DNA from: CAYNNP01 sp964398215
Lineage (GTDB): Bacteria > Planctomycetota > Planctomycetia > Pirellulales > Pirellulaceae
Assembly (NCBI GenBank): GCA_964398215.1
Contig: CAYNNP010000264.1
Location: 1 to 8,841, forward strand
DNA: 8,841 nt
Direction of reading: 5' to 3'
This document shows positions 1 to 6,382 of the stretch, piece after piece. Position numbers and translations under genes: made by a program. The notes beneath the pieces were generated by a model that was given only the letters and a program-made list of their open reading frames with translations, searched no databases and was not told the DNA's origin. How positions within the stretch are numbered: position 1 is the stretch's first letter; each line of letters starts with the position of its first letter.

Positions 1-345
1 TTTGCCGCCGCAGTGATGCCAGAGAGCTGGATGATCAAAATTGCATTTCGGCTTGGTATCAAAGACTTTCCAGATGTACCACTCACCTATTACTTGGCCC
101 GCAATCTGTCACTGATGTATGGATTTGTTGCTGTTGGACTTTTGGTGTTGATCCGCGATCTGAATCGATACATGGAGTTAGTTGGCTATCTAGCGCTGGG
201 CACAATGGCATTCGGAGCTGGGCAATTGATCGTGAACGCGATGTCAGGTTTGCCAATTTGGTGGGTTGTTGGCGAAGGCGGTTCTACGATTTTTGGCGGA
301 GCGTTGATGGCTTGGTTGCAAAGAGGCGCGAGCGCAGGCCGCTGA
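1..345 (+). CDS. Small integral membrane protein, C-terminal part (partial at left edge)
   Basis: The frame is open from base 1 to a TGA at 343-345 and gives 114 residues. A GTG at 13 and an ATG at 16 could be starts, but the frame continues upstream as Phe-Ala-Ala-Ala, so the gene most likely begins outside the window. At least three hydrophobic stretches are visible: the segment from ARNLSLMYGFVAVGLLVLI, then LVGYLALGTMAFGAGQLIV, then a Gly-rich GGSTIFGGALMAWL near the end. The short loop before the first carries FPDVPLTYY. The protein is therefore probably a small multi-pass inner-membrane protein. I recognise no catalytic motif. From memory, similar short membrane proteins with a YLARNLSLMYG-like motif occur in planctomycetes without known function. 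It ends with a short basic tail. The next gene is 188 bases downstream, beyond a large palindrome, so they are unlikely to be tightly coupled. Confidence 0.75.
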   Translation, partial: FAAAVMPESWMIKIAFRLGIKDFPDVPLTYYLARNLSLMYGFVAVGLLVLIRDLNRYMELVGYLALGTMAFGAGQLIVNAMSGLPIWWVVGEGGSTIFGGALMAWLQRGASAGR

Positions 346-359
346 GACTTAATTTTGGG

Positions 360-422
360 GTAGCTGGATTCGCCAGAATTCAGGCCGGTTGGTGAAACCC
401 GAAGTCTGGCGACTCCGGCTAC
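360..422. repeat. Long imperfect palindrome (REP-like intergenic element)
   Basis: The arms at 360-381 and 401-422 are inverted copies that match at 19 of 22 positions. Each outer end reads GTAGC / GCTAC and the cores share TCGCCAGA / TCTGGCGA. The 19-base centre (382-400) can itself pair as GGTT (387-390) with AACC (396-399). A transcript would fold into one long stem. It lies 14 bases after the stop of the membrane protein and 111 bases before the next start. No T-run follows either side, so it is not a classic intrinsic terminator. By shape it resembles a REP/BIME-type dispersed element; that it is repeated elsewhere in the genome is an inference. Confidence 0.7.
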
Positions 423-533
423 GGTCTGAACCTCGATTCAAAATCTGCGGAGTCGCAATCATCTGGCCTTGCTGTTGCAGCGAATGTGGGAAAACTTGTA
501 AAAACGCCTCACGCTCCCAACTCCGAGGCACAA

Positions 534-1271
534 ATGTCGAAAAACCCAATCAAAACACCACTGCGAAATGCTTGCTTGCGACTTCGCAACCGATTTGCCA
601 ACGGAAACGAGATCACAGAAGTTCTTGATCGATACAAAATCGATCTGGTTCTTGATGTGGGCGCCAACGTCGGCCAATACGCCCGTAATCTGATTCGTAA
701 TGGCTACAGAGGCCGGATCGTTTCGTTCGAGCCGTTGCCAACAGCGTTGCCGAAACTGCAAGAGAGCCGCTGGGGATTTGATAGCTGGGAAGTGAAACCG
801 TTCGCACTGGGCAGTGAGAATTCAACCGCCACGTTGAACATTGCAGGCAATTCCATGAGCAGTTCATTGCGGGGAATGTTGCCAAGTCACGTGGAGGCCG
901 CGCCAGAGTCCGCCTACGTGGATGAGTGTGTTGTCGAAGTAAAACGTATGGATAGTGTGATCGACAAAATCAAAAACAACGACGAACGATGCTACTTGAA
1001 GATCGATGTTCAGGGACATGAACATCATGTGATTGATGGAGCCATGGGGTGCTTGGATTCGATCACTGGAATTCAAATGGAACTGTCATTGCAGCTGCTT
1101 TATGAAGGTCAGATGGTCTGGCAGCAAGCCATCGATGCATTGGAGTCAAAAGGGTTCCAGTTGATGAAGATATGCCCTGGGTTCTGTGATCGCCGCACGG
1201 GGGCGATGCTGCAAGCGGATGGCATTTTCATTCGCAAGGAAGCCGTCAACGAACTAAAGATGGCGGCTTGA
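534..1271 (+). CDS. FkbM-family SAM-dependent methyltransferase (first of a tandem pair)
   Basis: The product is 245 residues, starting at the ATG at 534, which is preceded by GAGG at 525-528 with a 5-base spacer. An in-frame GTG at 486 would add 16 residues that look non-conserved. The SAM-binding motif I is LVLDVGANVGQYAR (about 38-51), followed by the acidic end of strand beta2 in VSFEPLP (63-69). Further hallmarks of the family are the NSMSSSL loop (106-112), the VKRMDSVID segment (136-144) and LKIDVQGHE (155-163). FkbM enzymes transfer a methyl group from S-adenosylmethionine to hydroxyls of sugars or small molecules and are cytoplasmic. Size is typical. A second, longer family member starts 71 bases downstream on the same strand, suggesting a shared role, perhaps in surface glycan or natural-product modification. 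No partner gene in the window identifies the substrate. Confidence 0.93.
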   Translation: MSKNPIKTPLRNACLRLRNRFANGNEITEVLDRYKIDLVLDVGANVGQYARNLIRNGYRGRIVSFEPLPTALPKLQESRWGFDSWEVKPFALGSENSTATLNIAGNSMSSSLRGMLPSHVEAAPESAYVDECVVEVKRMDSVIDKIKNNDERCYLKIDVQGHEHHVIDGAMGCLDSITGIQMELSLQLLYEGQMVWQQAIDALESKGFQLMKICPGFCDRRTGAMLQADGIFIRKEAVNELKMAA

Positions 1272-1342
1272 TTTACTGAGCCGGTCGCGCTCTCTGGTTA
1301 CTTGCGACGCACCAACAACCAAATCATCAGAATCATAAAGCC

Positions 1343-2329
1343 ATGAACTTTGCTTCAACGATTTACAAACGCAGCCTATCCTCCGGAAAGGTTCAGCGTC
1401 GTGCTTGGCGTAAGTTACGGAAACTTTCCACTCGGTTGTTCTCCGATCCAGATTGCGAGATGGAAATTCATGGTCAGCGATTGACGATTCCGATGTCGCA
1501 CCCGTTGCCAGAATACATGAGCAACTTTCCGCTCTACGACCGGTTGCCAAGCCGAATCAGCAAGTTCGTTCATCGCAGTTCCAATTTGAATTGCATTGAT
1601 GTTGGCGCCAACGTTGGGGACACAATTGCTGCGTTTTACCAGCAAGAGACAGACGTTTTTTTAGCGGTCGAGCCCAACCCTAGTTTCAGCAAGTATCTGC
1701 ATGCGAACTGGGGCTCCAATCCGAATGTCACGGTTGTCGAGGAAATCTGTTCTTCAGTATCTGAAACAGCGATGTGCAAGATCGATGAAAAGAACGGAAC
1801 AGCATCGATCGCCGCATCGGATGATGGCACGGCCATGACGCGGCGAACTTTGGACGAGATGGTTGCTGACAACCAGACCGCGTCGCAGTGCAATGTTTTG
1901 AAAGTAGACACAGACGGTCATGACTTTGAAGTCTTGGCTGGTGCAAAGAATTTGATCGCAACAAATCAGCCAACCGTTTTGTTTGAATGCGAGATGTTCA
2001 GCAATCAGCATGTACACGATTGTTTCGCGATCATGAAGTTCTTTGCAGCCTCTGGCTACGATCAGTACATGTTGTACGACAACTTCGGATATTTGATGGG
2101 TCGTTATCCACTGGATGATCTGAACGCGTTGCAGAATCTATTCTTTTACGAATTGACGAGTCCGTTTCATTACTTTGACATACTGGTAATGAAACCAAAC
2201 GAGATCCGCGAGTTCTACGAATGTGAAAGCGAGTTCTTTTCGGCTCTGGCACCAGACAACCGCCGTGATACTGCGCGGGAAGTCGCTAGTTTCGTGAAGT
2301 CTACTGCTGCGATCAAACGGGCTGCTTGA
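1343..2329 (+). CDS. FkbM-family SAM-dependent methyltransferase with long C-terminal region
   Basis: The product is 328 residues. The SAM-binding motif is CIDVGANVGDT (84-94), with LAVEPNP (107-113) ending beta2. The segment MTRRTLDEMV (165-174) matches the position of the R-x-D-x-hydrophobic element of the family, and LKVDTDGHDFEVL (186-198) is the third signature. The first 80 residues are basic at the start (many Arg and Lys) and may carry a substrate or membrane-surface contact. About 110 residues follow the Rossmann core, longer than in the upstream paralogue, and contain an aromatic-rich stretch (YDQYMLYDNFGYL). No good Shine-Dalgarno precedes the ATG; a start at this ATG is supported by the absence of an obvious alternative. 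The two methyltransferases share only the core motifs, so they are probably not a recent duplication and may act on different positions of one product. The stop lies 22 bases from the end of a convergent gene. Confidence 0.92.
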   Translation: MNFASTIYKRSLSSGKVQRRAWRKLRKLSTRLFSDPDCEMEIHGQRLTIPMSHPLPEYMSNFPLYDRLPSRISKFVHRSSNLNCIDVGANVGDTIAAFYQQETDVFLAVEPNPSFSKYLHANWGSNPNVTVVEEICSSVSETAMCKIDEKNGTASIAASDDGTAMTRRTLDEMVADNQTASQCNVLKVDTDGHDFEVLAGAKNLIATNQPTVLFECEMFSNQHVHDCFAIMKFFAASGYDQYMLYDNFGYLMGRYPLDDLNALQNLFFYELTSPFHYFDILVMKPNEIREFYECESEFFSALAPDNRRDTAREVASFVKSTAAIKRAA

Positions 2330-2351
2330 ATCAAAAACTGCCGGTCGCCTG

Positions 2352-2657
2352 CTACGCGCGGTACAGCATTCGTTCCAATCGATCCAAAGTTGTGACCATT
2401 TGGTTCCACTGCGTCACTACTTCCATCGTGGTCATTTCGGTAGCGTCCTGACGATCAAATCCTCGCTCGGATACACGAATGGTACCTGACAGCACTGACA
2501 CGGATTCTTGACCTGATGTGGATTCTGAATGTTGGTCATCATCCATTGGGATGATCTGCTGCATGACTTGGTGAACGGCCCAAACAGCGGCTTTCATGGT
2601 AGTTTGTGCTTGAACGACCGATCGTGTGGTTCCGGATTGTACGTAGTATTTTGGCAT
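2352..2657 (-). CDS. Small conserved-looking hypothetical protein, 101 residues
   Basis: The frame reads from an ATG (complement of 2655-2657) to a TAG (complement of 2352-2354). An AAGAGAA-type purine-rich stretch sits just upstream of the start, a plausible weak ribosome-binding site. The protein has no signal peptide or membrane segment and no cysteine. It begins MPKYYVQSG, continues with an Ala/Val helix around AAVWAVHQVMQQI (23-35), a polar linker rich in Asp, Ser and Glu (39-52), a SGTIRVSERGFDRQDA segment (57-72), and ends in an amphipathic helix (QWNQMVTTLDRLERML). I recall short planctomycete proteins with the same start and the VSERGFD motif and no assigned function. It is convergent with the methyltransferase (22-base gap) and divergent from the beta-CASP gene (220 bases). 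I chose this over the opposite strand because the composition is protein-like and nothing else covers the region. Confidence 0.75.
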   Translation of the reverse strand: MPKYYVQSGTTRSVVQAQTTMKAAVWAVHQVMQQIIPMDDDQHSESTSGQESVSVLSGTIRVSERGFDRQDATEMTTMEVVTQWNQMVTTLDRLERMLYRA

Positions 2658-2717
2658 CTGAGTTCTCTTTTGTTTACTTTGGGTTGGTGAATATCCTTCT
2701 GGTTTTGGTATCGCTGG

Positions 2718-2743
2718 CCCGCGGACACGTTTGGTCCAGCGGG
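2718..2743. promoter_or_regulatory. Strong bulged hairpin in a divergent intergenic region
   Basis: Bases 2718-2726 pair with 2734-2743: nine base pairs, mostly GC, with a single bulged A at 2738 and a 7-base loop (ACGTTTG, 2727-2733). No T-run follows on either strand, so it is a poor intrinsic terminator. It sits 61 bases upstream of the - strand hypothetical gene and 135 bases upstream of the + strand beta-CASP gene. It could be a 5'-UTR structure or a protein-binding palindrome; its function is unknown. Confidence 0.5.
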
Positions 2744-2817
2744 GAAATCTGCCACCAATCAGGGGTAAAACACCGATTGTGAACGTGGCTCGGCAAGATC
2801 GTTATAGCCTGTTAAGT

Positions 2818-2846
2818 TTGACATCGTGTTGGTCATTGCCTTCTGT
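2818..2846 (+). promoter_or_regulatory. Possible promoter of the beta-CASP / FAD gene pair (weak)
   Basis: A perfect TTGACA is present at 2818-2823, but the hexamer 17 bases downstream (TTCTGT, 2841-2846) matches the sigma70 -10 consensus at only two positions. The location, about 30 bases before the ATG, is sensible. Planctomycete promoters are poorly defined, so this is a tentative call. Confidence 0.2.
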
Positions 2847-2877
2847 TCCTGCCCGCTCCGCAAACTGTTTTGATTGA

Positions 2878-4212
2878 ATGAAGCTCGTTCATCATGGTGC
2901 CCACAAAGGCGTGACTGGATCGTGCCACCAGCTGTTTTGGGACGACAAAAACAGTTTGATGGTGGATTGCGGTATCTTTCAGGGCGAAGACGCGCGCAAG
3001 CATCCCAATCCTGAAATCGAATTTTCGCTGCGCGGCATCCAGAGCTTGTTGTTAACGCACGTGCACATCGATCACGTCGGCCGTGTTCCCTATCTCTTGT
3101 CCGCTGGATTCAAGCAACCGATTTACTGCAGCCGGCCAACGGCAAAGTTACTGCCGCTTGTGATGGAAGACGCGTTGCGAATCGGTTTCACTCGCTCGCG
3201 GCGGTTGATCGAAAAGTTTCTCAAGCATATTGATGACTTGCTCGTACCGCTTCCCTACCACGAGTGGCATGAGATCGAAGGCGGTCCACGGATTCGGCTT
3301 CGCCCAGCTGGTCACGTTTTGGGGTCAACAGTCTTTGAAGTCGAATTGCCGAGCGGTGAGCTTGCCGTCTTTTCAGGTGACTTGGGTAGCGGTTCTGATC
3401 CGATATTGAAGAGCCCATCGTCACCGCCGCGTGCAGATCTATTGGTCTTGGAAAGCACTTATGGTGACAAGCTTCACCCACCAGCCCAAGACAGACAATC
3501 GACCCTTGAGTCGGTGGTGCGACATTCGCTAGAGGACCAAGGCGTTACGATCATTCCCGCCTTCAGCCTTGGGCGAACGCAAGCGTTGCTGTATGAGTTG
3601 AACCGAATTTTCGAGCGTGTTCAGCAAACCGATGGCCAGTCGATCCTGAAACGAGTGGATGTGATCGTAGATTCGCCGCTCGCGTCACGATTCACGGAGC
3701 TTTACATTTCGCTCAAAGATTTCTGGAGCGAAGAAGCACAGTTGGTCTTGCAGACGAAGGACCAACCGCTTGTCTTTGAAAATTTGACAACGGTTGGTGG
3801 TCATCGCGAGCACCGTTCGATTGTTGACTATTTGGAAAGCAGTGAACTGCCAGCCATTGTGATCGCTGGCAGTGGCATGTGTACCGGTGGCCGAGTCGTC
3901 AATTATCTAAAACGATTCATGGATGATGAGCGGACGGACATCGTCTTTGTCGGCTACCAAGCATCGGGCACGCCTGGACAATTCATCAGCCGAGGAAGCG
4001 ATTGGGTGTACTTGCAAGGCAAGCGTTACAATATCAATGCTGATGTGCACCGAATCTCTGGATACTCGGCTCACGCTGACCAAGCCGACTTGTTGCAGTT
4101 CGTAGAATCGATGGACGAAAAACCAAAACAGATTCGCTTGGTGCACGGCGAATACCAAGCCAAAAAGACGTTGGCGAAGAAGCTAACTGAGCTTGGTCAC
4201 AACGTCGATTAG
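2878..4212 (+). CDS. Metallo-beta-lactamase-fold beta-CASP protein, probable RNA nuclease (CPSF/Ysh1-like)
   Basis: The product is 444 residues. An in-frame TGA at 2875-2877 directly precedes the ATG, so no earlier start exists; there is no Shine-Dalgarno. The N-terminus GAHKGVTGSCHQLF and DCGIFQG is typical of the bacterial/archaeal CPSF-like group. The zinc-binding HxHxDH is HVHIDH (61-66), with further ligands at H146 (PAGHVLGS) and D168 (FSGDLG). Beta-CASP motifs follow: motif A acid E192 in LESTYGD, PAFSLGRTQ (227-235), GSGMCTGGR (331-339), motif B H399 in YSAHAD, and motif C H423 in VHGE. All metal ligands are present, so the enzyme should be active. Relatives process or degrade RNA using two zinc ions. 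It lacks the N-terminal KH domains of archaeal CPSF and the C-terminal domain of RNase J. The downstream FAD enzyme begins 24 bases later, indicating co-transcription. The actual RNA substrate is unknown. Confidence 0.93.
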   Translation: MKLVHHGAHKGVTGSCHQLFWDDKNSLMVDCGIFQGEDARKHPNPEIEFSLRGIQSLLLTHVHIDHVGRVPYLLSAGFKQPIYCSRPTAKLLPLVMEDALRIGFTRSRRLIEKFLKHIDDLLVPLPYHEWHEIEGGPRIRLRPAGHVLGSTVFEVELPSGELAVFSGDLGSGSDPILKSPSSPPRADLLVLESTYGDKLHPPAQDRQSTLESVVRHSLEDQGVTIIPAFSLGRTQALLYELNRIFERVQQTDGQSILKRVDVIVDSPLASRFTELYISLKDFWSEEAQLVLQTKDQPLVFENLTTVGGHREHRSIVDYLESSELPAIVIAGSGMCTGGRVVNYLKRFMDDERTDIVFVGYQASGTPGQFISRGSDWVYLQGKRYNINADVHRISGYSAHADQADLLQFVESMDEKPKQIRLVHGEYQAKKTLAKKLTELGHNVD

Positions 4213-4236
4213 AAAATCAAAAATCAGAAAAAACGA

Positions 4237-5481
4237 ATGACGGACGTAATCATTGTTGGCGCGGGCCTTGCTGGATTGTCGTGTGCCAACACTCTGGTAA
4301 ACAACGGCAAGCAGGTCACGCTGTTGGAAGCAACCGACCGTGTGGGCGGCCGCGTGCGCAGCGATCATGTGAACGGATTCATTTTGGATCACGGGTTTCA
4401 GGTACTTCTAACGGCCTACCCCGCGTGTCGTCAGCTATTGGATTACGATGCGTTGGACTTGAAACCGTTTGAGCCAGGTGCGCTGATCCGACAAAATGGC
4501 CAATTCAAAGTGCTTGGCGATCCTTGGCGGCGACCGAATCAAGCCCTTGCGACGGTCATGAATCCGGTTGGATCGATGGGTGACAAGTTGCGTATCGCGA
4601 AACTGCGACAGCAAAGCCAATCGGGCACGCTGGAAGATCTATACAACCGAGAGGCGGAACCAACCGAGGCACGGCTCCAGAGTCTGGGTTTCTCCAGCAA
4701 GATGATCGATCAGTTTTTTCGTCCATTCTTGGGTGGCGTGTTTCTTGATGAGAGTTTGGCTGTTTCCAGTACCATGCTCGAGTTTGTTTTTCGAATGTTT
4801 TCCCTGGGTGACATCGCTGTTCCAGCGAAAGGAATGGCAGAAATTCCAAAACAACTCGCGGCCAAACTCCCCGATGGCACCGTGCACTTAAGAAAGCCGG
4901 TTACTTCGCTGGACAATCAGCGTGTTCAGCTTGCTGACGGGTCAACCTTGCAAGCGGACAAGATTGTTGTGGCCGTCGAAAGCAGCGCCGCAGCACGTTT
5001 GCTTTCCAATGAATCATTAGCAACGAAGTGGCGAAGCACGACTACCGTCTACTATGACGCTCCAACGTCTCCCAATCGTCAAAAGCTTTTGATGCTTCGT
5101 GGCGATGAAAATGGTCCCATCCAATCAGCATCCATCATGAGCGATATCTCGTCGGACTACGCGCCGCAAGAACGCGCGTTGGTGTCAGTCAGTATCAGCG
5201 AAGGCACCGAGACTGACGATCCTGAACAATTGGACCAGTCTCTGCTCCCAACGTTATCGAAATGGTTTGGCAGTGACGTTGACCAATGGCAACGCATTCG
5301 CGTTTACAACGTACCGTTTGGCGTGCCCGAATGCGGTTCAGTCGGAACGACACGGAACCTGCGGCCAGATGGCATGAATCCCAACACCTTTGTCTGTGGT
5401 GACTTTCTTGAATCGCCCAGCATCCAAGGTGCGATGAATTCTGGACTTCAAGCAGCCCAGCAGATTTTGGAATCGGCATAG
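4237..5481 (+). CDS. FAD-dependent amine oxidase / protoporphyrinogen oxidase-like oxidoreductase
   Basis: The product is 414 residues. It begins with a dinucleotide-binding fold: VIIVGAGLAGLS with GxGxxG at 8-13, the ribose-binding E31 after the second strand (LLEA), then RVGGRV (35-40). This last motif marks the flavin amine oxidase, phytoene desaturase and HemG-like superfamily. A middle segment FFRPFLGGVFLDESL (160-174) is typical of the HemG/carotenoid desaturase branch, and the C-terminal FAD motif is FVCGDFLESPSIQGAMNSG (385-403). Length is slightly short for the family but all landmarks are present. The substrate cannot be told from sequence; an unsaturated hydrocarbon, porphyrinogen or amine are all possible, and no haem or carotenoid genes are adjacent. 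There is no signal peptide, so it is probably cytoplasmic or peripherally membrane-bound. The A-rich 24-base spacer after the beta-CASP gene has no good ribosome-binding site. The gene converges on the acetyltransferase with a 20-base gap. Confidence 0.9.
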   Translation: MTDVIIVGAGLAGLSCANTLVNNGKQVTLLEATDRVGGRVRSDHVNGFILDHGFQVLLTAYPACRQLLDYDALDLKPFEPGALIRQNGQFKVLGDPWRRPNQALATVMNPVGSMGDKLRIAKLRQQSQSGTLEDLYNREAEPTEARLQSLGFSSKMIDQFFRPFLGGVFLDESLAVSSTMLEFVFRMFSLGDIAVPAKGMAEIPKQLAAKLPDGTVHLRKPVTSLDNQRVQLADGSTLQADKIVVAVESSAAARLLSNESLATKWRSTTTVYYDAPTSPNRQKLLMLRGDENGPIQSASIMSDISSDYAPQERALVSVSISEGTETDDPEQLDQSLLPTLSKWFGSDVDQWQRIRVYNVPFGVPECGSVGTTRNLRPDGMNPNTFVCGDFLESPSIQGAMNSGLQAAQQILESA

Positions 5482-5501
5482 CACCAATTTTGCGAGCCGT
5501 C

Positions 5502-6206
5502 CTACGTCGATAGCTGGATTGGCGATTTTGTGATTCGACAGGTAAACGTGCGATCCTTCTTTAGCTTGCCTGTGCAGAATATCATCGATAGAAACAAAAA
5601 CCGCAGCGCGATGATTCGCCCTGCCGTTTCTTTGCTGTACTTTTTGTGGATGTACGTGGAAGCTTTGTTCCAAGGCTGGACGACAACCAGTTGCCGGTCG
5701 AAACCGTTTTCCTTCATTTTCGCACAGGCGAACGAGAGCACACGTTTGTATACGCCCATCCCTCTTGCAGCCTTGTCGATGTATGCACAGTAGATCCAGC
5801 CCTCGTTGGGTTTGAGCCGGAAATCGAATCCAAGATTCTGCTCGACAAAGTTCCCGAATCCGCCCCAGACGCCGCCGAGCAATTGTTGCTCATCCGCGAT
5901 TTTGCCGGAAATGGAATAACCAAAGTGCTCTGCAGAACAGGACAAGGGAACCGAATTCCACGTCACCTCGCGCAGCTGCTGGGTGCTTTCAAGACCTTGG
6001 TGTTGCGTCAACTGAAACTGTTTGGTTTTGGCGTCATCGGCATCACCTAGCTGCGAAAGCTTGGCAACATCAAGATCAAAGACATCGCCAACTGAAAAAC
6101 GAAACAGCCAAGCTGGGACGAATCGATTGAATGTTGTTTCTGCCAAGTGCAGCAGGCCTTGCGATTTCAGGCGTTTTACTAGCAGCAACATCGAGCGCAG
6201 CTCCAT
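5502..6206 (-). CDS. GNAT-like N-acetyltransferase
   Basis: With the ATG at 6206 the product is 234 residues. The frame is open further (to 6338), but the extra 44 residues have a low-complexity, non-conserved look. A second candidate ATG at 6191 (229 residues) has GGAG 9 bases upstream and is equally plausible. The basic N-terminus leads to an FRFSVGDVFDLDV segment. The acetyl-CoA binding region is visible as WIYCAYIDKAARGMGVYKRVL (from about 137): beta4 followed by R-G-M-G-V-Y, a variant of the R-x-x-G-x-G/A loop with Tyr in the last position, then helix alpha3. Next comes the strand RQLVVVQPWNKAS (171-183), where the Asn before the alpha4 helix is common in GNATs, and YIHKKYSKE. The C-terminal RIIALRFLFLSMIF is hydrophobic. 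The substrate is unknown; relatives act on sugars, amines or proteins. It lies downstream of the antiporter on the same strand, 176 bases away. Confidence 0.8.
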   Translation of the reverse strand: MELRSMLLLVKRLKSQGLLHLAETTFNRFVPAWLFRFSVGDVFDLDVAKLSQLGDADDAKTKQFQLTQHQGLESTQQLREVTWNSVPLSCSAEHFGYSISGKIADEQQLLGGVWGGFGNFVEQNLGFDFRLKPNEGWIYCAYIDKAARGMGVYKRVLSFACAKMKENGFDRQLVVVQPWNKASTYIHKKYSKETAGRIIALRFLFLSMIFCTGKLKKDRTFTCRITKSPIQLST

Positions 6207-6382
6207 TCTAAGTACGAAAACAAGACAGACGTATCCGTATAAAACGTAGGTCTGAATCGAGTCCGTGAGAGCTTTTGATCGAATTGTCGACAGAGAATCA
6301 ACTGGTGCGCCCGCATAATTGGAACACGGGCACAGCAATCAGCTGATCCTTTCGGCCAGCCTCGTCTTTGTACCAGCAAGTG

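Noticed and set aside
349..549. Open frame of 66 codons on the - strand and another on + (389-628) over the palindrome
   Set aside because: Both run through the palindromic element and into the methyltransferase gene; composition is not protein-like and no start signal is seen.
4213..4236. A-rich spacer with repeated AAAATCA-like units between the beta-CASP and FAD genes
   Set aside because: Too short and low in complexity to call a repeat element or regulatory site.
5511..5520. Ten bases TAGCTGGATT shared with the left arm of the 360-422 palindrome
   Set aside because: The match does not extend on either side and a shared 10-mer is expected by chance in a window of this size.
6342..6360. 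Possible terminator hairpin after the antiporter gene (GCTG...CAGC with a GAAA-type loop)
   Set aside because: The stem is short and interrupted by unpaired bases, and no T-run follows on the - strand.
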